DNA of 64,000 bases from contig CM020620.1 in assembly GCA_009829735.1 (NCBI GenBank), positions 868,001 to 932,000 on the forward strand. Direction: 5' to 3'. Below the pieces are notes generated by a model, which saw nothing but the letters and a program-made list of their open reading frames with translations, did not search any database and was not told the DNA's origin. Origin of the DNA: Pyropia yezoensis. Lineage: Eukaryota > Rhodophyta > Bangiophyceae > Bangiales > Bangiaceae. The position numbers and the translations under genes are program-made. Each line of letters starts with the position of its first letter. The stretch's first letter is position 1. Below are positions 40,876 to 51,612 of this stretch, one piece after another.

Positions 40876-42276
40876 CTAGAACAGCAGGTTCCCGAGCCCC
40901 TTGTTGAGGGTGTCCAGAATGGGCGTCTTGGTGGCCACCGACGCACCCACAAGCACCATCAGCCCGAGCATGGCAACCCGCCCGTTCCACATCTCCGCGT
41001 CCTTGGTCAGACCAAACGTCAGCGGCGGGATGAGCCCCGCGGGCTTCTCGTCCTCCTCACCCGGCGCCAGCAGCAGCTTGTCCTGGAACGCGAACGGCGC
41101 CAGGGCGGCGGCCACCGACACGAACAGCAGATGCACGTGGGCAATCAGAATGATGGCGCGCTCGTTGGTAATGGGCTGCTGGTTGCCCAGCGCCGCGAGG
41201 GTGCCCCACTGCTTGAGGTCCAGCGGGACGCTGGCGTCAGGGATCAGACCGTGGCCCTTGACAAAGCCGGTGGCGACAAGAATGACCCAGCCAGCCATCA
41301 CGTGGCGCCCGTTCCAGCGCTGTGAGCGTAAACAGGGAACAAAATGCACAGAAAAAGGCAGGCAATCCAAGCAAAGCTTAGATAGAACGAGCGTGTGTCA
41401 GATGATGCCGCCAGGGTCTAGAACACGCAACCGTTCGGAGAGCTGCTGAGCCCCAACGCCATCAGACGTTCTCACCGCGCGCTTCGTAACCACGGTCAGC
41501 CCAAACCAAGAAGTATAGCTCTCTCCGACAGGCAGGCGATGAGCCAGTTCCGCGCCGCAGAGTGTAACACTCGCGTCTAATAGACGTACCTCGGCCTTGA
41601 CAGTCGCGCCCCATCCCCGCTTGGCAAAGTCCGGGTACTCAGCCTTGAATTCGGCCATCGCGTTGGTGAACACCGGCAGCTGCTGCATCCGGACGGTGGC
41701 CTTGGAGGCAACGACCGGCGCGGTCGTCGCGCGGCGGCCCATAAAAGCCGACCGCGAGATGGTAGCCCTGCGGAACGCGCGAAAAGTCCACATGAACGTT
41801 GCGAACACAAGAGAGAAGCGGAAGGAATATTGTGAGCGCCCACGCTGAGTGTAACAACAGCCAACCGGAGAGTCCGCAGAACCTACGTGCGCCGAAAGGC
41901 GCGGTACGGAGAACACGAGTGTCGACACCAATCCCAGCTTTCCCAGTCCATGAGCCCCACCACAGGAAGACGGCACTTAAAAAACTGCAACAGCACGGCC
42001 ACTCATAAATGAAAAACCCTCAGATGGGATGCCAAGACCTCAATTCTCAGCATCCCTGAGGAGGCACGTGCTCTCGCAAAGCAGGCAACGAGATCGGCAC
42101 GCGCTCGCAGTCGCGCACGCATCACACAGCACGAATGCTGCACGCCCAACGTCGCCCAGCCGGTACCCGAGGCGAAGCTCCACAGCACCCCCAAAAGAGC
42201 GTCACCAGCGTCGTTTCGCAACGTACTTGGTCAGGCTTGCGCGCAGGGGGACGGGGGTATGCACGAAGGCCACCAT
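40876..42276 (-). CDS. RedCAP-type chlorophyll-binding-like protein (LHC superfamily)
   Basis: Exons: 42227-42276, 41590-41767 and 40876-41319, phase-consistent with GT/AG borders; 223 residues. Residues 1-50 are a plastid transit peptide (MVAFVHTPVPLRASLTKATI). Helix 1 carries the chlorophyll-binding motif ERWNGRHVMAGWVILVATGF (from residue 76), created exactly across the second intron. A second hydrophobic helix is ERAIILIAHVHLLFVSVAAA, and helix 3 is AEMWNGRVAMLGLMVLVGAS (from 184). The segment LLLAPGEEDEKPAGLIPP precedes helix 3. Three helices, two generic motifs and this spacing fit RedCAP, a family restricted to red algae and algae with red-derived plastids and associated with photosystem I light harvesting. 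A more ordinary Lhcr antenna is less likely because of the linker sequence. Confidence 0.85.
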
Positions 42277-42998
42277 CGTGAAGGAGTAGGTGGTGTTCAG
42301 AGGGGGGATGATGCTGCACTGGGAGGGATGAGAGTGGACGGGGGGGGAGAGGGAGAGTGACGAAGAAAGCGTCCGGGTGGAGGAGGCGGGTGGCAATGCG
42401 GGGGAGGCGGGTCAAGTGGGTGGCGGCCTGGGGGCGTGTGTGGGAGGCAAGGCAGCGAGTGGTGCGGAGCGGCCCGTGTGCGTGTCTGGGTGGCCCACCG
42501 CAGCGATGCGCCGGCGCGGGGGCATCCTCCGGGGGCCTCCTGGGACACCTGGGGGCAAAACGAGATCAGCGGCTGCCACCCGAGGTCATTGGCGCGCTGC
42601 GGTCGCCCCCTCAATGCCACGATGGCGGCTGGTCACGTCTCGTGGTTGCGATCCGATTGGTCAAGAAATGGGACTGACCTCGACCGGTTGGCCCTGATCT
42701 CGGTGGTAAGTTGGCCGAGTCAGGCGAGCAACAGACAAGTACATAAATGACTTGTAAAGAAGACAAAATGTATATGTATATACATTTTTGTGAACATAAT
42801 TGGTATAGTAATTACCTCTAAACAGGGAAGCTCACGTTTGCCACGTTTGTTGTTTTCCCCGTGCTGTCACCTCTTAGTCGAGTGTGCACCGACTGCACTG
42901 CGCGCATGTCCCATCCCCTCCCCCCCACGACCGAGTGCGCCCTTGGTCACCCACCACACCTTTCTCCACTGCAGCCTCCAACGTCGCTCCCCCAAACC
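42277..42998. promoter_or_regulatory. Divergent RedCAP/TRAPPC3 spacer with AT palindrome
   Basis: 722 bases between two divergent start codons. At 42765-42788 lies AAAATGTATAT-GT-ATATACATTTT, a perfect palindrome with 11-bp arms, inside the most AT-rich patch of the area (42720-42830). It lies 210 bases upstream of the TRAPPC3 ATG and about 490 from that of RedCAP. A TATA-like or regulator-binding role is inferred only. Confidence 0.4.
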
Positions 42999-44441
42999 AT
43001 GTCGAAAGCCTCTTTATCCAAGTTGGGTGATGCTGCCTTTGAGCGGACCGATAAGGTCAGCGCGGAGCTGCTCGCACTCACCTACGGCTCCTTTGTGCGG
43101 CAGCTGCTCATTGACTATGAAGACGCAGAGGAGGTGAACGCGCAACTGGCGCGGATGGGCTATAACATCGGTGTGTGACGTGGGGCAGCTGCTGCTGGGC
43201 CTCTTTTTGTGTGGCCATCGTGAGGTTTGCAGGGGTGCCACAGGCACAGGGGCCGGGGATGGGCTGGTCAGCCTGATGACGCCTCTATGTTTGTTCGGCG
43301 GCCATGGGCGGCAGTGCTGGTTGCGGAGATTGGATGTGTCAGCGTCGGCACCGTCGTCCATGGCACGGTGTGCCCCTCAGAGGGGTGATGGCGGTCGCGG
43401 CGGTCGGGGCGCGCGCCTGCTGAAATTGTCATTCGCCCCCCTTTGGCCGCTTTTTTGGCAGCCGCGCCCTCCTTCGGCCACCACTCTTTTGGCAGCCGCG
43501 TTGGCAGTAGTGTTTCTCTGCTCCCTGCTCCCAAGTCCTGCCTGTCCTGCGCTGGCGCCTTTTCCCCCTGCTCGCCTTCACTGACGGCCTCTCCTTCGGG
43601 CTGACCCCCTGCACTCTACCTGCTTGTCCCACCTCTGGCACCCCGTTCCCTCTTCTTTACCTCTAGGTGTGCGCCTTGTCGACGACTTTCTCGCCAAGTC
43701 CAAGGCCCCCCCCTGTGCGTCCTTTGCGGATACGGCGGACGTGGTGGCCAAGGTGGCGTTCAAAATGTTCCTCGGCGTGCCCGCGCTGGTAGGCAGCTGG
43801 TCCTCGGACCGTCGCACGTTTTCGCTTGTCTTTACCGACAACCCGCTGGCAGAGTTTACCGAGCTCCCGGAAAAGTGGGGGGGGGTGTGGTACTCGAACG
43901 TGCTGTGCGGAGTTATCAAGGGGGCGCTGGAGATGGTAAGCCTACTGTGTCATTCGGAGGGTGACGGGGGGTGGCGTGGAGGCTGGTTTGAGAATGACGA
44001 GACGAACGGAAGGGGTGGGGGAGGCAGGGTGCGGGCAGGAGTGACCGGGGTGCTGGAGCTCTCGTGTGTGCTTCGGCTGCTTCATGAACGATGCAGCTGC
44101 GCAGCGAAGACCACTTGCGGCGTGCTCAGGCCCTCCGTTACTGCGGGCGCTATGGCGCCGGGGTGGTCTTCTGCGCTTTTCCTTGAGTTACTGCGCTCTT
44201 TGTGGGCTGACCGTCTGATACATATCTGCCTCGCCTCATCCCCCCCCCCCCCATCTCCCCTCCTCTTTCTCCCTACATTCCATCCCTCTTCGCGCGCTAC
44301 CTGTCGTCCCCCCCCCTGCAGGTCCAGATGGAGGTCGACGCCCGCTTTGTCCGCTGTACCCTCCGCGGGGAGGACCTCAACGAAATCCGCGTGACGCTGC
44401 TGCAGGTGTTGCAGGAAAAACCTCCGGTGGACGATGAGTGA
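42999..44441 (+). CDS. TRAPPC3: TRAPP complex subunit 3 (Bet3)
   Basis: Exons: 42999-43170, 43667-43935 and 44322-44441, with introns GTGTGT...TAG and GTAAGC...CAG in phase; 186 residues, against 180 in human. TRAPP is the guanine-nucleotide exchange and tethering complex for Rab1/Ypt1 at the ER-Golgi. Exon 1 encodes the first helices (LALTYGSFVRQLLIDYEDAE, MGYNIG). Exon 2 gives VRLVDDFLAKSKAPPCASFA, DTADVVAKVAFKMFLGVPAL and YSNVLCGVIKGALEM, and exon 3 VQMEVDARFVRCTLRGEDLN. The Cys at residue 74 matches the palmitoylated Cys68 of human TRAPPC3. Similarity is continuous across both joins, so the model is firm. Confidence 0.95.
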
Positions 44442-45264
44442 GGCGAGCAGGCGGGCGGGTGGGCGCCGGGACGGCGCGCCAATTTCGCACGGATAAGGGG
44501 AAGGGGCGGGGGGGCCACGCGCGCCGCGCGAGCCCCCACCGCCACCGCGGTCAGGGAGGGGGGGTGGGGGGCAGTGGGTGGGGGAGGGTGTGTGGCACAG
44601 CGGCGAGAGGGTGGGGGGAGGGGGCGATGGGACAGGCCAGGGCCTCTTAGGGGGGGACGGCCGCCGCAGTGCCGCGTTGGGGCGTGCCTTGCGCGCGGTG
44701 GCCGACATGTACAGATCGTGGCGAGGGGGGGCGGGGGAGAAAGGGGGGTGGTCACGGCGGCCGCGGCGTCGCGGCGCGGCGCCCTGCAGCGGGGAGAAAC
44801 CCCGCCGCTGGCGCGCTGTCTGTCTGCGGCGCCCCATGTTGTTTTTTCGGTTCACTTTGTTGTTCGTAGCAGACCCTGGCACCCGCTGCCAACAGACGGC
44901 GCGGTCGCGGCGGCCGCGCGCGTGCCTGTGGTGCAGGCAAGGGGGGACGGTGAACCATGAGCGCTCCCCCCTCCGCGACTCCAGGGCCTCTTCACGCTCA
45001 ACCAGCGGCGGATACTGCCCGCCCCTCTCCCATGGCCCCCCCCATTCTGGGTCGCACCCCCACGGCACCAGCAGTCGTGACGGGGAGATGGCCGGCCTGC
45101 CGCCGCGGCTGCCGCCACCACAACCACCACCACCACCACCACCACCACCACCACCACCACCACCACCACCACCACCACCACCACCACCACCAACACCACC
45201 GCCGCCGCCGCCGCCACAACGGCCCCACCGCCGACCCGCCCTACAGCCACGGCTGGTGGCACGG
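44442..45264. other. Convergent spacer with (CCA)n tract
   Basis: Between TRAPPC3 and the next minus-strand gene. GC-rich with no gene seen. It includes a CCA microsatellite at 45114-45200. Confidence 0.5.
45114..45200. repeat. (CCA)n microsatellite, about 29 units
   Basis: Nearly perfect CCA repeat of about 87 bases, 65 bases past the stop codon of the lumenal-protein gene, so TGG repeats in its likely 3' untranslated region. Confidence 0.9.
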
Positions 45265-46515
45265 TCAGGCCCCCCCTCCCGGCACGAGCCCCGCCCCCCC
45301 CCCCCCCTCGGGCAGCCGCTCGTACACCATTTCGTACAACCGCACGTCACACGGCACGGGGGACACCCCCCCCCCCGGAGCGGGCGCGTACGTAGCCACC
45401 CGCTGGCGTGCCACCACCCGCGCAGCCGCCCCCCCGACCCCCCCCCCGCCCCACCCCCCCCGCCCCGCCTCATCGCGGGCATCGCCGCCGCCGCCACCGC
45501 CGCCGCCGTCGCCGCCGTCGTCGCGCACCAGCGCGTACCGGGTGGTTGCCTCAATCCACTTGACCGCCGCCGCGCCGCCGCCACCGGGCGCCGCCACCGT
45601 CTGCCGCGTGTACTCGGAGCCGTAAAAGGCGGTGCGGGGGGGGTCCGCCTCTGCGGCACGGCCGACCACGTCCAGCCGCACCCGCCACTCCATAGGCCTG
45701 GCGGGGGGTGGCGCGGGGGCGGTCCCCCCCTCCGCCGCCGGTGGCGGGCGTGCCGCCGCCGCCGCCGCCGCTGCGGGCCGCAAGACGGCCGTCACCACCG
45801 CCGGCGATGCCGCCACCTCCCGCACCGCGTCGGCGCCCATGACCGCCCCGACGAGCGACCGCACGTTGAACGCCCGGTCGGCAATGACGCCGCCGCCGCC
45901 CCCGCCGTCGCCCCCCACAGACGGGTCCGCGCCCCCCCCCCCCCCGCTCCCCGGCGGCGACGGCAGCGGCACAAAGCGCACCAGGTACACGGTCGGCGTG
46001 CCCGCGGCCACCTCGGCACGGGCGCGCGACAGGCCGGCGGCCCCCCCGGCAAACGCCGTCACCCCCGACGGCGCGTCGACGGCCACCACCACCGACGAGG
46101 CGGCCCAGGTGCCGGCCAGCCAGGGCGGGTAGACCAGGTCGTCGGCGGTGCCGCCGGTAAAGGTACGTGGGGGGGGGGGGAAGGCGGGGGGCGCCCCGAG
46201 GCGGGACCGCAGCGACGGCGGCGGGGGCGCCGCCGCCGCCGGCGCCATAGGATGGGACACGGCCGCCGCCGCCGCCGCCGCTGCCAAGGGTGGGAGGATG
46301 AGGGAGTGGGTGAGAAAGGCACGGCGGGTGGGGGCTGCCCCGCTGGGAGGGGGGGGGGGGGGGGGGGAGGGGGGGGGGGCCGCCGCCGATACGGCCGGGA
46401 CGGGAGGGGTGGACGCTGTTGCGGCCGCGGCGGCCGCCCTCCGCAGCGACGGCCGCGGCGGCCGCCGCAGCAAAGCGGGGGGGGGTGACAGAAAGGCGGC
46501 CACCGACGGCGCCAT
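45265..46515 (-). CDS. Predicted thylakoid-lumen protein with Tat signal, DUF6816-like
   Basis: A 416-residue protein from the ATG at 46515; an in-frame ATG at 46647 would add 44 residues. Residues 1-60 are Ala/Pro/Arg-rich like a stromal transit peptide. They are followed by a twin-arginine signal (APTRRAFLTHSLILPPLAAA, RR at 64-65) and an Ala-x-Ala region near 92-96, together a bipartite lumen-targeting leader. The mature part reads DLVYPPWLAGTWAASSVVVA, VTAFAGGAAG, VYLVRFVPLP, VIADRAFNVRSLVGAVMG and RTAFYGSEYTRQTV. This pattern resembles the cyanobacterial and plastid family DUF6816, of unknown function. Gly- and Ala-rich insertions separate the conserved blocks. Family assignment is from memory of its pattern and is moderate. 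Lumen targeting is the stronger statement. Confidence 0.6.
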   Translation of the reverse strand: MAPSVAAFLSPPPALLRRPPRPSLRRAAAAAATASTPPVPAVSAAAPPPSPPPPPPPSGAAPTRRAFLTHSLILPPLAAAAAAAAVSHPMAPAAAAPPPPSLRSRLGAPPAFPPPPRTFTGGTADDLVYPPWLAGTWAASSVVVAVDAPSGVTAFAGGAAGLSRARAEVAAGTPTVYLVRFVPLPSPPGSGGGGGADPSVGGDGGGGGGVIADRAFNVRSLVGAVMGADAVREVAASPAVVTAVLRPAAAAAAAARPPPAAEGGTAPAPPPARPMEWRVRLDVVGRAAEADPPRTAFYGSEYTRQTVAAPGGGGAAAVKWIEATTRYALVRDDGGDGGGGGGGGDARDEAGRGGWGGGGVGGAAARVVARQRVATYAPAPGGGVSPVPCDVRLYEMVYERLPEGGGGAGLVPGGGA

Positions 46516-46827
46516 GGCGTGCACCACAAAGCCAGAACGCGGGGAGACGAGGGGGGCAGCGGCGGGGAACACTGGCGCCGCCCAGAGGTCGAGGGGCGGT
46601 GGAGGCGGGGTGAGGCCGACACGTGGGAATGAGGGCAAAGGGATCATCTCCAGATCCAGGCGCTCTCGTCGGTCCCCGGATCGTTGGGTCGAGTGCCGCC
46701 CCCCGTCGCCCCCCCCCCCCGCCCTCCCCCTGCCACACCCCGCCACCCCCCCCCCAAGCGAAGCCAATCCACGCACATGTGCTGTACACCTCACCTGGAC
46801 ACGCCTCACCCCCCCACCAGCGCACGC
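46516..46827. other. Short same-strand spacer
   Basis: About 310 bases between two minus-strand genes; promoter of the lumenal-protein gene is expected here. Nothing else is seen. Confidence 0.4.
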
Positions 46828-47355
46828 TCAGTCCACCTCGAGCACCGCGCGCAGGGCCGCCAGCGGGCTGTCGGCGCGGTAGGGGGGCGTGGCGCCCACC
46901 GCCTCGTCGGCGGCGGCGAGGAGGGCGTCGACGGGGGCGGCGCCGTCGGGGAGGGGCGTGTAGGTGAGGACGGTCTACGGGGGTGGGTAGGAGGGGGGGT
47001 GGTGGGAAGGGGAGTTGGGTAGCATGGGTGGTGTGTGTGTGTGTGGAAGAGACGACAGCAGGGAGCCGGCGACGACGGGGGTGGACATGCGTGGGGCAGG
47101 CGGTGGAGGCCAAGAAGAAGAAAGAGGACGCAGCAAGCAAAGGGCAGAAAAGGGGGCAGGTGAGGAGGAGGAGGAGGAGGGGAACGTAGGGCGAGGGCGA
47201 GACGAGTGGGCGGGGAGGGAAGGGCGGCGGGATGGTGGCCCGCAACGCCCGATGGGCAGGCGGGAGGGCGAAGGGTGGGACGGTGGAGGGAGGGACAGCG
47301 TCCACGGCAGTCAGTCAGCAGGGCACACGTTTCCCAATGGCCTGCGTGGGTGGGC

Positions 47356-47386
<31 letters not shown>

Positions 47387-48323
47387 CGCGGGCGCGGCAC
47401 CCGCGGGAGTACGGAGTGCTCCATGGGAAGCTGCGGGCCCATCCCCAAGGTGACCCCATCCCCACCCACGCCCAGACACGAGGCAAGAATAAAAAGAAGC
47501 CGGGCACGGCCGACGACAGAGCTGTCGGCCAGGAGGTAAACAACAAGAACAAAAACAGGGAACAAAGGGGGAGGAAGGGCGGCAGATGCCGCCGCCCCCA
47601 CCCTCCCCTCCCCCTCCTCGCAAAAACGACGCACCAGAGTCCGCGACAAGAGCACGCACCACCCACCGCCCCATGAGTCTCCCCCCACCTCCACGTACGT
47701 ATTCCCCGAGGCTGTAGTAGGTGACCACGCCCTTGCCGCCGCGTACGCGGACCATGCCAACGGCACCCCCCCCCCCCCCCCCCCGCCCACCCCCGCCCCC
47801 ACCCCAGCTGCCGCCGCCACCACCCAAGTCCCCCCCCCCCCCGCCCATCCCGGAACCTCCCCCCCCCCCACCCATTCCCCCCTACCCCCCCCCCCCCCCC
47901 CAAATGGGCACCATGCCCCCCCCCCCGCGCCGCCCTCCCCCCCCCCCCGCCCACCACTACCGCCGCCGCCACCGCCGCCGCCGCCCCCGCGATGCGGTCC
48001 GCACCGGCAAGGGCGGCGGCCATCGCGGCGGGGTGGCGGAGGCCCTCCTCCCCAACCACCCGCCCCGACGGGGTGAGCAGCGCCACGTCGGCGGCGCCGA
48101 GGCCAGGGGGGGGGGTGCGGGGGGGGGGGGGGGCGGCGCGGATTGGGGGGGGGGGCGGCCGCGCGGGGGTAGGAGGGAGAGGAGGGAAGGGGGGGTGCAC
48201 GGCCCCCTTGGGGGGGGGGGTGGGGGGGGGGCGCGCCCCGTCGACCGCCGCGGCGAGCGCGGCCAGTGCGCGGCGGACGGCGCGCCGGCGGCGGGCGGCG
48301 GAGAGGGAGAGGGGGTTGGGCAT
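46828..48323 (-). CDS. Roadblock/LC7-like protein, two exons, Gly-rich break
   Basis: The start MPNPLSLSAARRRRAVRRAL at 48323 runs through VALLTPSGRVVGEEGLRHPA and MAAALAGADRIAGAAAAV. A Gly-rich stretch (about 47790-47960) is then followed by MVRVRGGKGVVTYYSLGEY, a GTACGT donor at 47698, and the last exon 46828-46974 (TVLTYTPLPDGAAPVDALLA, ending LAALRAVLEVD). Strand-helix-strand-strand order with a GRVV turn, YYSLGEY and a final helix resembles the roadblock/LC7 fold used by dynein light chains and Ragulator-type scaffolds. The part before and the part after the Gly-rich stretch are in different frames. The G runs there suggest an assembly indel or a hidden small intron. The fold assignment is tentative. 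Confidence 0.42.
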
Positions 48324-49818
48324 CGTCGGACAATGCAGGGGGGGGCGGGGGAGGATGGGTCGTGCTTGGGAGGTGGGGGGGGGGGGGCAACGCGACGTAG
48401 AGGAAGGGCGGCGCCGAGGTGGGATGGACGGAGAAGGACAGGGATGGGTGGCCGGGTACAGAAGCAACAGAAAGCAACAGAAGGGGAGGAAGGGGGAGGA
48501 AGTGGGAGGAAGAGGAAATGGGGCACACGCTGCTGCCAACAACGGGAAAAGGCACGCGAGACGGGCGTGGACGCGCGTACGCACCGTCGGGCCGGGGGAA
48601 CCCGCCCAAAGTAGTCCCACCCCACCAGCCCCAACAGGCGACAGGATGGGCCCGCGCCGTCGCCACCTTCCCACGCAACCTTGAGGATGGCTGCTCTCAG
48701 AGCAGTGCTCTGGGCAGCACCCATTCCCGTCGGCCCCAGCGCCGCTCCCAGCCAGCCGCCGCTACGCATGGACGCCATACGGCCGCCGCCACCCACTCAC
48801 ACAGCCAATCCCTTTCGGGAAGGAGCACGGGTGGACAAGAGGGGGGGGGAAGCGCGGGGGCGGGCGCCAAGGGCGCGCGAAGCGCGCCGCGCCCTCGCCG
48901 AATTTGGGCCCGCGGCTGCACCCCTTCCCTGGCGAAAGGGGGTCCTTTCAGTGCGCATGGCCTGGTGGGACCCTCTTCACCGCCACGGCCACAGGGCGGC
49001 GGAAAGGAAAGGAAACACAGAGCAAGGGGGAGGAGTGTGGAACGGGGGGGTACTGTGCCCCACACACTGCCCGCACAATGTGCCGCCTTCTCCTTGGCCG
49101 CTCTGGCTCCCGTGGCCGCGCCTACGCGGCGCATATGTCGGCGGCGGCGGCAAGCGGCGGCGATGGCCACGGCGGCGGCGGCGGCAAGCAGCGACGACAT
49201 GTGGCAAAGACCAGAGGGGGGGACGCCGGTGGCCGCAGCCACCGTAGCGGCGGTCGCCGTGGCGGGCGCGTCGACGGCGGCGGTAAGTGGCAGTGACGGC
49301 AGCGGCGGTGGCAGCAGGCGCGGGTGACGGCGTCGACGGTGAAGCAGCGGCGGTGACGACCACGGCGGCTCCGGCAGGCCGCCCTTCCGACCGCGCGCTA
49401 GCTCGTTCGTTTGCCCAGCCATCGGCGCCGGCCGGGCCCAGCCGCCCGGCCTCCCCTCACCACCCCAACGGCTGCAACGGTGGCGACAGCGGCAGCGGCA
49501 GCGGCAGCGGCGGCGAAAAGAGGCAGTGGCGGCGGAAAGAAGCAGCGGCGCAGCACAGCGCGCAGTGCTGGGGTCGCGGTTGGCCAGGTCTCTGCCCCCC
49601 CCCCTGCGCCCGTCCCCCCCATGTCCATCAACGGCGCCACCCCATCCCCCCGTGCCCCCCCCACGTCACGCTCCCCGTTCGGCGTACATGACCCACGGAC
49701 GTCCCTATGCCTGCACCCCCGCCCCTCCTCCCTCCCCCCCGAACCGGTCCACAATACGACCTCGCACCATCGCCCCTCAGCCCCACCCGCCACCCCCCAC
49801 ACACCCCCCCCCTGGCGG
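48324..49818. other. Spacer, no gene seen
   Basis: 1.5 kb between minus-strand genes. GC-rich; all frames are low-complexity Arg/Gly/Pro/Ala. No confident gene. Confidence 0.4.
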
Positions 49819-50991
49819 TCAGCCCGCCATCTCCCGCGCAGCCGCATTGCGGAGGCCGCACAAAAACGCGAGCGTCAGCACCCACACACCCCGGGGCACG
49901 GCACCCGCCCCCCCCACCCATCCACCCCCCCCCGCCACCCCGCCCACCCCCCACACTCCGAGCAACACCCGCCCCAGCGCGGCATCGTCTGGGTCAGCCA
50001 CCACCGCGCGGCCGCCAACTGCCTCGGCGGCCGCGGCGCGCGCTATGGGAGCCGCCACTGCCGCAGCGACGGCGGGCTGCCCCTCCCACACGTACGCTAC
50101 CAGCGCCGACGCGAGCGCATCGGGGGGGGCCCGCGTCAGCGACGAGAAGGGGATGGCCGAGGGGGGGATGGTGCCCGCCGAGCCGCGGGTGGGGAGGGGG
50201 GGGGCTGCAGGTGCTCGTAGCGCCGCCTCCTGCACCGCCGTCACTTCTGCTGCCGCCGTCGCCGCCCCGCTGCCCGCCGCCGGCGGCAATCGCGGGGGCA
50301 ATGTGTGGGGCGACAGTGTAGGGGGCGTGTCGCCGCTGCCGCCGTGCTCCCCAGAGCCGCACCCGTTCCCGACGCTGCCATCATCGTCCATGCCGTTGGC
50401 GGGCGTGGCAGCCGCGGGGGCAGCTGCGCCGCTGCCCCGCGACGTGCCCACCAACGCACGGTGACCGACGACAACTTCCATTTGGATGACCTCAACGTCG
50501 TCGTCCACGACGAACGATGGCGCGACCCCGTTGAGCCCCCCGCCCTGCCCGGAAGCGGTGGCGGCATTGATGGCGGCGGGGTCGGCGGCGGCGGCCCCCG
50601 CTTCCCCCTTAAACTGTTTCACCCCCAACCACCCCGGCGGCGCGCCCGCCACCACCACCCCCGCCTCGTCGGCCGCGGCAGTGGCCGCCGCCTTGCGCGC
50701 CAGCCGTCGCAGGTAGTTGCGGCGGTTCTCCTCCCGCCGGTCGCGCCGCCGCCCCACTGCCGGCCGCAGGGCGTGGTACGTGGCCAACAGCGCCACCGTC
50801 TCTGACCGTGACCGCGGAGGCCGGAGCTGTTGCTCGGCCGACAGACCAATGCCACACACTTTCGACGGCTCGACGGTGGCAGCGACCGCGGTGGCGGCTG
50901 TACCGGCCGCCGTCGCCGCTGCAGTCGTTGCCGCGTCGACGGCGGCCGCTTCGGCGGCGGCGCTGTCAGCGGCGGCGCTGTCAGCGGCGGC

Positions 50992-51024
<33 letters not shown>

Positions 51025-51612
51025 GAGGGTGGACGGGCGGCCCGCTGCTGGCAGCTTCCCCTCACCGACCGCCGGCCACGGCAGGGGAGGCCGCCAGCTG
51101 GCGGCGGGCGCGTGCTCAGCGGGCGCGCCCCCACCGGCAAGCACTGCTGCAGCGGCGGCTGCAGCGTCGGCAGCAATCGCGTCCCCATTGGGCGAGGCCA
51201 TGCTGGGGGTGGGGACGGTGGTTGGTTCCTGTACCGCGGTCATGCCAGTCGGGGGGTGGTGGGTAGGAGAGGGCGCCGCCGTTGCCTCCCGCCCCGCCTT
51301 TGTCTTTGCCTCTGCCGCTGCCGTCGCAGCCGCCGCCGCCGCCGCCCTCACCACCGCTCCGCCGTTCCCTTGCCCAGCTGCCGCTGCCGCCGGGTCTCCC
51401 CACCCCGACGGGCCGGCCGACGCCGGTGCGACGCCGGTGGCAGCAGACCCCGCTGGCAGGGGCGTGCACGAAGCCGCCGCTCCGTCCAGGTTGCCGGAAC
51501 GACTCCCCCCTCCACCGCCGCCGCCGCCCGCCGCGGCAGCCGCCAGTAGGGACGCGCCATCGACGGGTGGGCGGGGGGAGGCAGGCGTCGCCGTCGCTAC
51601 CACCGACGCCAT
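49819..51612 (-). CDS. Hypothetical Ala-rich protein, 597 aa
   Basis: I do not recognise this protein. The ATG at 51612 opens a single frame of 598 codons, so it is probably real despite low complexity. Residues 1-240 are Ala-rich with Gly/Pro/Thr. A basic, probably helical segment follows (SRSETVALLATYHALRPAVG, RRRDRREENRRNYLRRLARK), which could bind nucleic acid or act as a nuclear signal. Next come PPGWLGVKQFKGE and an acidic hydrophobic stretch (SFVVDDDVEVIQMEVVVGHR) that looks like a beta-hairpin. The C-terminus has Ala/Val helices (ALASALVAYVWEGQPAVAAA) and ends in a short hydrophobic run (GVWVLTLAFLCGL). Compositional continuity supports one frame. Function is unknown. Confidence 0.5.

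Noticed and set aside
45114-45200. Poly-His coding tract
   Set aside because: The CCA/CAC repeat reads as poly-His on the plus strand in one frame, but it lies past the stop of the minus-strand gene and no plus-strand gene is supported.
48681-49327. Several plus-strand frames of 130-300 codons
   Set aside because: Arg/Gly/Ala low complexity, no domain, no favourable start, mutually overlapping.
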